In this document: positions 39,296 to 46,634 of the stretch, in pieces
Numbering within the stretch: the stretch's first letter is position 1
Layout: each line of letters begins with the position of its first letter
Source of the DNA: Microbacterium sp. AG238
GTDB lineage: Bacteria > Actinomycetota > Actinomycetes > Actinomycetales > Microbacteriaceae
Assembly: GCF_003610405.1 (NCBI RefSeq)
Contig: NZ_RAQC01000001.1
Location: forward strand, 496,001 to 560,000
Direction: 5' to 3'
DNA: 64,000 nt
Notes under the pieces: generated by a model
The model's input: the letters and a program-made list of their open reading frames with translations, nothing else
Told to the model about the DNA's origin: nothing
Database searches by the model: none
Made by a program: the position numbers and the translations under genes

Positions 39296-39712
39296 TCAGC
39301 GCAGCACGGTGCGGCTCGTCGCCGTCGCCTCGATCCGTACGCCGTGGGGCACGAACAGGGACGCCACGGGGGGACGCCACACCGTGGCCACGGTGACGCG
39401 AGCGGATACGCCATCGGGCGTGGCGGCATCGACGAGCGTCGCGTCGACGGACGCCGCGATGACCTCGGCGGCCAGGTCATGGACGTCGGCCGGGTCGAGT
39501 CGCGCGCGCGGCGAGCCGCTTTCGACGACGAAGGTGAACCCGTCGGATGCCGCCAGCGCTGCGGCATCCGCGACCGTCTCCGCGCGTTTGTGCGCGAGGT
39601 AGAGGCTCATCGCGTCGACGCTGACGAGGACGAGCACGATGGCGAGGAGGGCGTATCCGAGCGTGAGCGGCAACACGCTCCCATCGTTCCCCAGGTGGGA
39701 CCGTCTCTTCAC
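39296..39712 (-). CDS. TadE/TadG-like pilus-locus protein
   Basis: 138 residues with one N-terminal hydrophobic helix (about 14-34) after GSVLPLTLG, followed by ADAAALAASDG, typical of the TadG/Rv3654c group. Last gene of the Tad locus. GTG 39712 is preferred because GGGG lies 6 nt upstream; GTG 39724, inside the previous gene, is possible. Probably an envelope-anchored minor pilus component. Confidence 0.72.
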   Translation of the reverse strand: MKRRSHLGNDGSVLPLTLGYALLAIVLVLVSVDAMSLYLAHKRAETVADAAALAASDGFTFVVESGSPRARLDPADVHDLAAEVIAASVDATLVDAATPDGVSARVTVATVWRPPVASLFVPHGVRIEATATSRTVLR

Positions 39713-39714
39713 GA

Positions 39715-40170
39715 TCAGCCCCACACGCGCGGCATCCGTTGCACGGCGGTCGCCTCGATCGGAACCCGGGCCAGCCGGTCGAGGCCGAGCACGGGAGGCA
39801 CGAGCGGCAGCACCGCGTCGGTGTTCACCGTGACGCGGATGATCTCACCGGCTCCGGGGCATGGACCGCTGCCCGAACACTCGACGGCGAGCGCGAGGTC
39901 GTCGGCCGTCATTCCGTACTCGGCGGCGATCGCCTGCGTGATCGCGTCGACACGCGTATCGGCCTGAGCGACATCCGCGGCTGTCGCGATCGCACGGGCG
40001 ACGTGTCGCGCAGCCGCCTGGGCGGCGAACGTGTGCGACTGCACGATTCCGAGTGAGACGATCAGGTAGACGACGGGGACGAGCAGGATGAGTCCGGCGG
40101 TCAGGAACTCGAGCGACGCGGAGCCGTCGTCGTTTCGGTGTCGTTCACTCTCCGTCGTCGGCCGGTGCAT
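39715..40170 (-). CDS. TadE-family pseudopilin
   Basis: 151 residues. The prepilin-like processing site G|SASLEF has Glu at +5, followed by a hydrophobic helix. A disulfide-possible ECSGSGPCPG lies in the C-terminal domain. It overlaps the upstream TadE-like gene by 26 bp. Minor pilin of the Tad apparatus. Confidence 0.8.
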   Translation of the reverse strand: MHRPTTESERHRNDDGSASLEFLTAGLILLVPVVYLIVSLGIVQSHTFAAQAAARHVARAIATAADVAQADTRVDAITQAIAAEYGMTADDLALAVECSGSGPCPGAGEIIRVTVNTDAVLPLVPPVLGLDRLARVPIEATAVQRMPRVWG

Positions 40171-40531
40171 GGGCGGTCACCTCCCATGCGGCCGGTATGC
40201 CCGCCAACCCGATGAGCGGCAGGGTGATCCGCATCGTCACCTGCACCATGGTCGCCTCGCCCACCGTGGTGCGGCGTGTCTGCACGTCTTGCACGAACGC
40301 CGGCCCGAGCGTCCTGTCGACGATGTCTCGGGCGCGCGCTGCTCCCTCCTCGTCGGTCACATCGGCGAGCGCGGCGTCGTAGGCGCCCTCGACGGCCGCG
40401 TCGTGTGCGACCCCGCGGACGTAGACGGCGAGGGCGAGCTGGATGACCCCCAGAATGAGCAGAGTCAGGAGCGCTCCGACCATCACGAACTCCGCCGGAC
40501 TCGAACCTCGCTCGTCGAGAGTCAGCGCCAC
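40145..40531 (-). CDS. TadE-family pseudopilin
   Basis: 128 residues. The processing-site motif G|SSPAEF (Glu +5) precedes a hydrophobic helix, then a soluble domain with AVEGAYDAALADV. It starts 1 nt after the 62-residue gene. Two TadE-like proteins in tandem are normal for Tad loci. Confidence 0.82.
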   Translation of the reverse strand: MALTLDERGSSPAEFVMVGALLTLLILGVIQLALAVYVRGVAHDAAVEGAYDAALADVTDEEGAARARDIVDRTLGPAFVQDVQTRRTTVGEATMVQVTMRITLPLIGLAGIPAAWEVTAHAPADDGE

Positions 40532-40532
40532 G

Positions 40533-40721
40533 TCACAGTCCAGACACCCGTGCGATGGCCTGCTCGAAGAGGTTCGACAGCGCGGGACCGGCGAGCGCCC
40601 AGATGACCACGACGAGCCCCGCCGTCATCAAGGTGACGAGTACCCAGCCGGGAACATCACCCTGCTCGTCATCCCGGAGGTCTCGTACCGTGCCGCGGAC
40701 CATCGTGATCAGTCCCCTCAT
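40533..40721 (-). CDS. Flp-pilin-position small membrane protein
   Basis: 62 residues in the place where Flp pilin is normally encoded. It has one helix after DDEQGDVPGWVL. The glycine is present but the +5 residue is Trp instead of the Glu required in standard Flp/type IV prepilins. It could be a divergent pilin or an accessory protein; no other pilin candidate lies between tadC and tadE. Confidence 0.65.
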   Translation of the reverse strand: MRGLITMVRGTVRDLRDDEQGDVPGWVLVTLMTAGLVVVIWALAGPALSNLFEQAIARVSGL

Positions 40722-40751
40722 TGTGTTTCCTTTCTTCGTCTTCGACTTCGC

Positions 40752-41660
40752 TCACAGGCCCAGGCGCAGCATCACGATGCCGGGGAACACTGCGAACAGG
40801 ACCGAGAGAGGCAGCACGAGGAAGACCAGCGGAAGGAGCATCAGGATCTCTTTGCGCCCGGCCTGTTCGATCAGGACGCGCTTCGCGTCTTCCCGCGCAT
40901 CAGCGGCCTGCGTTTGCAGCACCTGCGCCAAGGGGGCACCGCGTTCGACGGCGCCGACGAGCTGGTCGACTGCGCGGTCGACGCTCGCCACCTCGAGTGA
41001 GCGGGCCATCTCGCGCAGGGCATCGGTCAGGGTCGACCCGGTTCCGGCCGCGAGGACCGCAGCACGCAAGTGTGCGGTCAGTTCACCGGCACCCACCTCG
41101 CTGACGCGACGCAACGCATCGTGGAGGCCCTCTCCCGCAGAGAGGCAGAGCGCGAGGAACTCCAGCACCGTCGGCACCTCTTCACGCACCTGCCGCATCC
41201 GGTTCTCGGCGGCCTGTACCAGCACCACGTGGAGAACGAGAATTCCCGCGGCAGCGAGCACGAACGGCAGCAGCAGCGTCGCCCCGTTCGCGTCTCCGCG
41301 CATCGCCACTGCGACCGTCAGCGTGGTGCCCGCCGTGAGTCCCCCGATCCCCGCGAACAGCTGGCGGATACGGAAGCCCTCGGGTGTCAGGGCCCAGCCC
41401 GCCCGCACGAGTCGTCGGCGGAGTGCTTCCGATCCGCCGAGCTTCGCCGCTATGTGGATGCTGAGCTCTCGCCAGCCCCCGAGCCAGGACGGTCCCGGAT
41501 GGAGCGGGGTCAGGCCGATCGGATCGGCGATATCGCGCAAGTAGGGGGCGATCCTGCGTTCGAGGGGCGGCGCGATCCACCGCGGCATCCCGGAGATCGT
41601 GAGAAGGAGGCCCGAAGCAAGTGCAGTACCCAGCAAGACGGCAACGGCGAGATCCGACAT
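40752..41660 (-). CDS. tadC: TadC-type inner-membrane platform protein
   Basis: 302 residues with a type II secretion F domain (EEVPTVLEFLALCLSAGEGLHDALRRV, from about residue 150) and hydrophobic helices at both ends. ATG 41660 lies 5 nt after the tadB stop. Pairs with TadB as the pilus assembly platform. Confidence 0.82.
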   Translation of the reverse strand: MSDLAVAVLLGTALASGLLLTISGMPRWIAPPLERRIAPYLRDIADPIGLTPLHPGPSWLGGWRELSIHIAAKLGGSEALRRRLVRAGWALTPEGFRIRQLFAGIGGLTAGTTLTVAVAMRGDANGATLLLPFVLAAAGILVLHVVLVQAAENRMRQVREEVPTVLEFLALCLSAGEGLHDALRRVSEVGAGELTAHLRAAVLAAGTGSTLTDALREMARSLEVASVDRAVDQLVGAVERGAPLAQVLQTQAADAREDAKRVLIEQAGRKEILMLLPLVFLVLPLSVLFAVFPGIVMLRLGL

Positions 41661-41665
41661 ACCGG

Positions 41666-42529
41666 TCAGCGCACCCACCTCCGCGGTTCGGGAAGCCTGC
41701 CGATCCGCAGCATGACCCGGTACGCGACGAACGACACCGCCGCGCCCACGATGATGAGGACGGTTCCTTCTCCCGAGGCATACGCGCGAGCGCCTTCGGG
41801 GCGAAGCGACAGAAGCGTGAGCACCACCCAGGGAGCGATCAATCCGAGCACTGCTGCACCTCTGATCCACGACTGGCGTGCCTCCACCTCAGCGCGGAGA
41901 GCCGCATCGGCACGAACGGACGTCGAGAGCGCCCTGAGCACCGGGACCAGCTCCGTCCCACCCACCTGCCGGGCCATCCGAAGCGTCTCCACGATGCGGT
42001 CGGCCACGGGATCTGCGAGCACCGTCTGCAGACGCGCGGCACTGGTGTCGAAGTGTCCGGAGGCGGCGAGGTCTCGCTCGAACCCCCTGAACGCGGGGCG
42101 AAGGGCCGGCGGCCCGGTCTCCGCGATCGACGAGACCGCGTCGCCGAGTGGCATCCCGGCTCGAACGGATGCGACGAGCAGGTCGCACACGTCGGGCCAT
42201 AGCCCGCGGCGCGCCCGCCGCAGTCTGCGGGAGCGGGAGCGCAGCCAGGCCGTCGGCAGCAGGACGCCCGCACCGGCGGCGAGGAGGGCGACGGCGGGGA
42301 GCGAGGTCACCAGCCACGCAGCCGCGGCGGCAAGCGCTGCCGTCCCGACCGAGATGGCGCCGAACCCGCTCACCGGGGCCTGCGCGAATCCAGCAGAGCC
42401 AAGGAGGTCGCGACCGAAGCGCCGAGCGCGACCGGATGTCGCCGGTGTCGTCGCCGTGCGAGGCGACAGCCAGGGCAGGACGATGAGCACTAGCCCTGCA
42501 CCGAGCGTTGTGCCCCACAGCAGGATCAC
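41666..42529 (-). CDS. tadB: TadB-type inner-membrane platform protein
   Basis: 287 residues; a T2SS F domain (DVCDLLVASVRAGMPLGDAV) lies between paired N- and C-terminal helices. The start overlaps the tadA stop by ATGA, and tadC follows at 5 nt. Confidence 0.83.
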   Translation of the reverse strand: MILLWGTTLGAGLVLIVLPWLSPRTATTPATSGRARRFGRDLLGSAGFAQAPVSGFGAISVGTAALAAAAAWLVTSLPAVALLAAGAGVLLPTAWLRSRSRRLRRARRGLWPDVCDLLVASVRAGMPLGDAVSSIAETGPPALRPAFRGFERDLAASGHFDTSAARLQTVLADPVADRIVETLRMARQVGGTELVPVLRALSTSVRADAALRAEVEARQSWIRGAAVLGLIAPWVVLTLLSLRPEGARAYASGEGTVLIIVGAAVSFVAYRVMLRIGRLPEPRRWVR

Positions 42530-43701
42530 GCCGGGCTCCGATAGATCGACCGCGTCGCGACGACCCCGTCGATGACGGCGCCGGTGGGAGACACGATCTC
42601 GGCGACGCGTCGACGTCCCGAAGCCAGGAGCTCGCAGTGCACCACGAGGTCGACGGATGCCGCGAGAGCGTCGCGCACGAACTCGATGTCGATGTTCCGT
42701 CCGGCCAGGAGCGGGAGCGCTGAGAGCTTCCGAAGCGCGTCGGTGGCGGAGTTCGCGTGCACGGTCGCGGCGGCGGGGACGCCGGTGTTGAGAGCGAGGA
42801 GCAAGTCGAGAGCTTCGGCATCGCGCACCTCGCCGACGACGAGGCGGTCGGGTCGCATGCGGAGGGCTTCCTTCACGAGGCGTCGCAGCGTCACCTCTCC
42901 TCCGCCTTCGAGGCTCGGCTGGCGGGCCTGCAGGGCGACCACATCGGGCAGATCAACGGCGAGCTCGAAGGTCTCCTCGACCGTGACGACCCGCTGCGCG
43001 GGTGGGCTCGCCGCGATCAGTGCGCTGAGCATGGTCGTCTTCCCCGCGTGGGTCGCACCGGAGACGATGATGTTCCGTCCGTGTGCGATCGCCGTGCGTA
43101 GGATGTCCGCCGCCTCGACCGTCACCGACCCGATGTCCACCAGGTCGTCGAGCGTGCGGAACGTGCGGAGGAACTTGCGGACGTTCACAGCCCAGTGCCG
43201 CGTTATGTCGGGGATGACGACGTGGAGTCGCGACCCGTCCGGGAGCGACGCGTCAGCGAAGGGCTGGCTCAGATCGACACGGCGACCGCTCGCGTGCAGC
43301 ATCCGTTCGACCAGGTCGCGCACCTGGCCCTCGGACAGGGTCAGCGCGACTCTCTCGCTCCGGCCGCCGCGAGCGACGAAGATCCGGTCGGGAGCGTTGA
43401 TCCACAGCTCCTCCACGCTCGGGTCGTCCAGAAGCGCCTGCAACGGGCCGTACCCGGCGACGGATGCAAGAACGCGCCGCACCGCTGAGTGCTCATCGTC
43501 GACAGCCTCCAACCCCCGCGCCAGGGCGAAGTCGTTGTGCCGCTGCACTTCTGCGATCGCGACCCGCTCGACCTCTTCCGGTCGCTGCGCGGGATCGATC
43601 CCCTCCGACCGGAGCCGATCGCGCAGACTGCACGCGATACGCGTCTCTGGGGGCAGGTCAGGGGGCTCGAAGCCGGGTGCGGATGACGGGGTACTGCTCA
43701 C
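42526..43701 (-). CDS. tadA: TadA/CpaF-type pilus assembly ATPase
   Basis: Secretion ATPase driving Tad pilus assembly. 391 residues from GTG 43701. The N-terminal domain includes VAGYGPLQALLDDPSVEELWIN. Walker A is GATHAGKTT (215-223), unusual where Gly-Ser-Gly-Lys is normal, followed by the Asp/His-box region, Walker B RLVVGEVRDAEALDLL and ATVHANSATDALRKL. The frame stays open back to 44055; a TTG at about 43774 would add LWKVATAS, a peptide repeated 742 bp away. Start uncertain. Confidence 0.85.
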   Translation of the reverse strand: MSSTPSSAPGFEPPDLPPETRIACSLRDRLRSEGIDPAQRPEEVERVAIAEVQRHNDFALARGLEAVDDEHSAVRRVLASVAGYGPLQALLDDPSVEELWINAPDRIFVARGGRSERVALTLSEGQVRDLVERMLHASGRRVDLSQPFADASLPDGSRLHVVIPDITRHWAVNVRKFLRTFRTLDDLVDIGSVTVEAADILRTAIAHGRNIIVSGATHAGKTTMLSALIAASPPAQRVVTVEETFELAVDLPDVVALQARQPSLEGGGEVTLRRLVKEALRMRPDRLVVGEVRDAEALDLLLALNTGVPAAATVHANSATDALRKLSALPLLAGRNIDIEFVRDALAASVDLVVHCELLASGRRRVAEIVSPTGAVIDGVVATRSIYRSPA

Positions 43702-43749
43702 CCCTGCATCGTTGCCGCTATCCGACGAGGCGGTGGCGACTTTCCACAG
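43699..43749 (-). repeat. 51-nt repeat, copy A (at tadA start)
   Basis: Runs CTGTGGAAAGTCGCCACCGC...GGGGTG on the minus strand and ends in the putative tadA GTG. Copy B (44441-44491) differs at 9 of 51 positions with no indels. Confidence 0.75.
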
Positions 43750-44123
43750 TGCCAGATCGGTTGGTCTCTTCAACCCGAACGTCGGCCTGAAACGCGGCGG
43801 CTGGCTGTCGCATTCGCGCGGACGACGTGTCGTGTTGCCGAATCGAGGCACGCGACCTCTCGACGAGATGCGGCCGCAATACGACGAGCTGACTGCAGAG
43901 GCGCTAAACGACCTGGCGCATGCCATGCCGTAGATGACATTGCGGCGACTGATTCGCACGTAGGCGCGGACGGCAGGACGGTGTTCGTGGGGTGGCGTGG
44001 CGTTGTGGGTGACGTCGAGCTTGGCGCTGACAGGTGATACTTCAGCGAGCGACATCGGTACGAGAGAGACCCCCGCAGGTAATCACCCACGGGGGTCTTC
44101 CATTCTCCTACTGTGTGCGGCAC
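43702..44123. other. Spacer between tadA and the 44.1-kb gene
   Basis: Contains repeat copy A and a terminator at 44067-44098. An open frame continues upstream of tadA through much of it, but no start, ribosome site or motif supports a further gene. Confidence 0.5.
44067..44098 (-). terminator. Terminator after the 68-residue membrane protein gene
   Basis: Stem AGACCCCCG/CGGGGGTCT with a 14-nt loop, 26 nt past the stop of the minus-strand gene at 44124. Confidence 0.7.
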
Positions 44124-44330
44124 TTACGTCGGAGATGTCTGCTTCCAGTTTGGGCGGACTTTCCATGCGACGAAGGCGCTTGCTGCGAAGATCGCTCCGA
44201 GCGCGGCAGGGATCCAACTCTGCACGGTGGCGTCATCGCCGAGCGCCGCTGGTAGCAACCAGATCAGGCTCGCTCCCGCCCCCACTGCGATGATGAAGAA
44301 GAGGAGAAACTGGCCTCTCGAACGCTTCAT
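44124..44330 (-). CDS. Two-helix small membrane protein, unknown
   Basis: 68 residues, MKRSRGQ then two hydrophobic segments (about 8-28 and 38-57) and a Lys/Thr tail. The ATG at 44330 overlaps the stop of a 60-codon frame carrying repeat copy B (GTCATGAAG). A terminator follows. No family recognised. Confidence 0.65.
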   Translation of the reverse strand: MKRSRGQFLLFFIIAVGAGASLIWLLPAALGDDATVQSWIPAALGAIFAASAFVAWKVRPNWKQTSPT

Positions 44331-44509
44331 GACTCAACCTCCGGTGAAGCAGCCCATGACGGCTCCGATAGACGCGCCGTCAACGGCCGCGATGCCGCCG
44401 ATGCGTGCTGCACAGATGGTGGCAGTGGGGGCGTAACGGGCACCCCCGCATCGTGGCGGCTACCCCGTGAAGCGGTGGCGACCTTCCACAGGGCCGGTCG
44501 GCTCACCAT
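44327..44509 (-). CDS. Possible 60-residue leader peptide containing the repeat
   Basis: Frame beginning MVSRPALWKVATASRG at ATG 44509 (GGCGAG just upstream) and ending at the ATG of the 68-residue membrane gene. The shared ATGA arrangement suggests coupled translation. The N-terminal part matches the upstream extension of tadA (ALWKVATAS). Low complexity after residue 24. It could also be non-coding. Confidence 0.35.
   Translation of the reverse strand: MVSRPALWKVATASRGSRHDAGVPVTPPLPPSVQHASAASRPLTARLSEPSWAASPEVES
44441..44491 (-). repeat. 51-nt repeat, copy B
   Basis: CTGTGGAAGGTCGCCACCGC...GGGGTG on the minus strand; same length as copy A and 42/51 identical. Four of nine changes are silent if both are read in the LWKVATAS frame. 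Confidence 0.75.
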
Positions 44510-44524
44510 CTCGCCATCCCAGCC

Positions 44525-45466
44525 TCATCCGAGCAGCTCGATCCCGAAACCTCCGACGACAGCACGCACCTCATCGAGATAGCGCTGCGCCTGCTCGGTG
44601 AGTGGCACGGCCGTGCGGCCGATCCAGCCGATCTCGATGCGCTCGTCGACGTCGAGGGGCACGGCGACGATCTCTGGGTCGAGGTCGTCACTGATGATGC
44701 CCGTCGAGATCGTGTAGCCCTCGAGGCCGATCATGAGGTTGAAGATCGTCGCGCGATCCGACACCCGGATCTCCTGCTTGCTCGACAGCGTCGAGAGGAT
44801 CTCTTCGGCGAAGTAGAACGAGTTGTTCGCGCCCTGGTCGAAGGTCAGGCGCGGCAGGTCGACGAGGTCGTCGAGCGTTGCGCGGGCACGCGAGGCGAGC
44901 GGGTTCCGGCGCGAGACGAAGATGTGCGGCTCGGCCACGAACAGCGGATGGAACGCAAGCCCCGAGTCGCGCAGCAGCTTGTCGATGACGTTCCGGTTGA
45001 AGTCGTTGCGGAACAGGATGCCGAGCTCGCTGCGCAGCGTCCGGACGTCTTCGATGATGTCCCACGTCCGGGTCTCGCGAAGCGAGAACTCGTACTCGGG
45101 CGACCCGGTACTCCGGACCATCCGGACGAACGCGTCGACGGCGAACGAGTAGTGCTGCGTCGAGACACCGAGCAGCCGCCGCGACGGTGGCCGTCCGAGG
45201 TAGCGCTGTTCGAGCAGCTCGGCCTGCTCGACGACCTGACGGGCGTATCCCAGGAACTCCACGCCGTCTGTGGTGAGAGTCACGCCTCGGGCTGACCGCA
45301 CCAGCAGATCGCGGCCGACCCGCGCCTCGAGGTCCTTCATCGCGGCCGACATCGTGGGCTGTGCGACGTAGAGCAGATCGGATGCCGCCGAGATCGAGCC
45401 CTCGGCGGCCACCTCGATGAAGTACTGCAACTGCTGCAGGGTGATCCCGCTTCGACGCCCGGCCAT
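44525..45466 (-). CDS. LysR-family regulator of the mesXD locus
   Basis: 313 residues. HTH: SISAASDLLYVAQPTMSAAMKDLEARVG (about 24-51); substrate-binding domain from about 95. Divergent from mesX, so probably the methionine-linked activator/repressor of mesXD. Its own start is embedded in a perfect LysR-type palindrome with a TAGTCT -10 box, so it probably represses itself. The ligand is unknown; homocysteine or methionine would be natural candidates. Confidence 0.88.
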   Translation of the reverse strand: MAGRRSGITLQQLQYFIEVAAEGSISAASDLLYVAQPTMSAAMKDLEARVGRDLLVRSARGVTLTTDGVEFLGYARQVVEQAELLEQRYLGRPPSRRLLGVSTQHYSFAVDAFVRMVRSTGSPEYEFSLRETRTWDIIEDVRTLRSELGILFRNDFNRNVIDKLLRDSGLAFHPLFVAEPHIFVSRRNPLASRARATLDDLVDLPRLTFDQGANNSFYFAEEILSTLSSKQEIRVSDRATIFNLMIGLEGYTISTGIISDDLDPEIVAVPLDVDERIEIGWIGRTAVPLTEQAQRYLDEVRAVVGGFGIELLG

Positions 45467-45482
45467 AGCGAAAGACTATGGC
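45462..45482. promoter_or_regulatory. LysR-type operator (T-N11-A) over the regulator's start
   Basis: GCCATAG-CGAAAGA-CTATGGC is a perfect 7-bp inverted repeat with a 7-bp spacer, containing T-N11-A. It covers the start codon of the LysR gene and its candidate -10 box (45473-45478), in the gap to mesX. Confidence 0.7.
45473..45478 (-). promoter_or_regulatory. Putative -10 box of the LysR gene
   Basis: TAGTCT on the minus strand, 6 nt before the ATG at 45466, within the palindrome. Confidence 0.5.
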
Positions 45483-45584
45483 ACCGGATAGCGAGAGGGA
45501 ATTACCCGATGACTGTCGCCACCCCTCACGATGGAGCCATCATCTTCCGCATGGCTCTCCGGAGCTCCGCTTGATTGGCTGCTC

Positions 45585-46619
45585 ATGGCGAACGAATTCA
45601 CGTTCCGCATCTCCACGACGCGCTTCGACGAGGACTACTCCCCCTCCGACTCATCGCGCATCACGACGAACTTCGCCAACCTCGCCCGGGGCGAGCGCCG
45701 CCGCGAGAACCTCCGCGGGGCGCTCGCGATGATCGACGCCCGCCTCAACGACCTCGCCCGCACCGACAACCCCGCGGGCGATCGGTACACCGCCGAGCTC
45801 GACATCGTGTCAGCGAACCTGCGGTTCGCAGATGACGGCGAGGATGCTGCCGCCGCCACCGGCGAGGACCGCGAGTTCCCGTTGCTCGAGGTGCTCGACA
45901 TCCACATCGTCGACCGGCGGACCGGCGAGCGCCACCACGGCATCGTCGGCAACAACTTCTCGTCGTACCTGCGCGACTACGACTTCAGCATCCTGTTGCC
46001 GTCGGCCCAGCAGACGCCCGGCACGTTCGTCGTGCCGGACGACTTCGGCGACCTCCACGGGAAGCTCTTCCAGCACTTCCTCGAGTCCGACGCCTACCGC
46101 GAGCGTTTTCCCCAGGCACCCGTCGTGTGCATCAGCGTGTCGACGAGCCGTACGTACCGGCGCAACGGCAACCGGCATCCGGTCCTCGGCGTCGAGTACG
46201 AGCAGGACTCGTTCTCGCTGACCGACGAGTACTTCGCCAAGATGGGGCTCCAGGTGCGCTACTTCATGCCGCGCGGCAGTGTCGCCCCGCTGGCGTTCTA
46301 TCACCGCGGCGAGCTGCTGGCCGACTACACCGATCTGCAGCTGGCCGGCACGATCGGCACCATGGAGACGTTCCAGAAGATCTACCGGCCCGAGATCTAC
46401 AACGCGAGCGAGCCCGCGGGCGAGGTCTACCGGCCCAGCCTCGTGCGGGACGACTTCGTGCGGACCGACATCACGTACGACCGGGTCGAGCGCAGCCAAC
46501 TGGCCACGACGCAGGGCAAGTACGCCGAGGAGCACTTCGTCACCCCCCACCGGCAGGTGCTCAGCCGCTGGGCCGCCCGCTACACCGCACCCGCTGCCCC
46601 GCTCGCGCCGACCCGCTGA
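45585..46619 (+). CDS. mesX: DUF1852 protein, partner of MesD
   Basis: 344 residues matching DUF1852: N-terminal EFTFRISTTRFDEDYSPS, HIVDRRTGERHHGIVGNNFSSYLRDYDFSI, and YRPEIYNASEPAGEVYRPSL blocks. The DUF1852/MetE-core pair is the MesX-MesD methionine synthase, which needs oxygen and does not use methyl-folate; MesX is required for activity. ATG 45585 is chosen because homology-like sequence begins there, though no good ribosome site is visible; an in-frame ATG at 45531 exists. 15 nt separate it from mesD. Confidence 0.85.
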   Translation: MANEFTFRISTTRFDEDYSPSDSSRITTNFANLARGERRRENLRGALAMIDARLNDLARTDNPAGDRYTAELDIVSANLRFADDGEDAAAATGEDREFPLLEVLDIHIVDRRTGERHHGIVGNNFSSYLRDYDFSILLPSAQQTPGTFVVPDDFGDLHGKLFQHFLESDAYRERFPQAPVVCISVSTSRTYRRNGNRHPVLGVEYEQDSFSLTDEYFAKMGLQVRYFMPRGSVAPLAFYHRGELLADYTDLQLAGTIGTMETFQKIYRPEIYNASEPAGEVYRPSLVRDDFVRTDITYDRVERSQLATTQGKYAEEHFVTPHRQVLSRWAARYTAPAAPLAPTR

Positions 46620-46634
46620 ACCGAAGGACGATCC

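Noticed and set aside
40752..43701. Type II secretion system or competence pseudopilus locus
   Set aside because: The TadA-TadB-TadC-small protein-TadE-TadE order is diagnostic of a Tad locus; no GspD, GspC or GspL-like genes occur.
45483..45584. SAM riboswitch upstream of mesX
   Set aside because: The leader is short and none of the conserved SAM-I, SAM-II or SAM-IV core sequences could be found.
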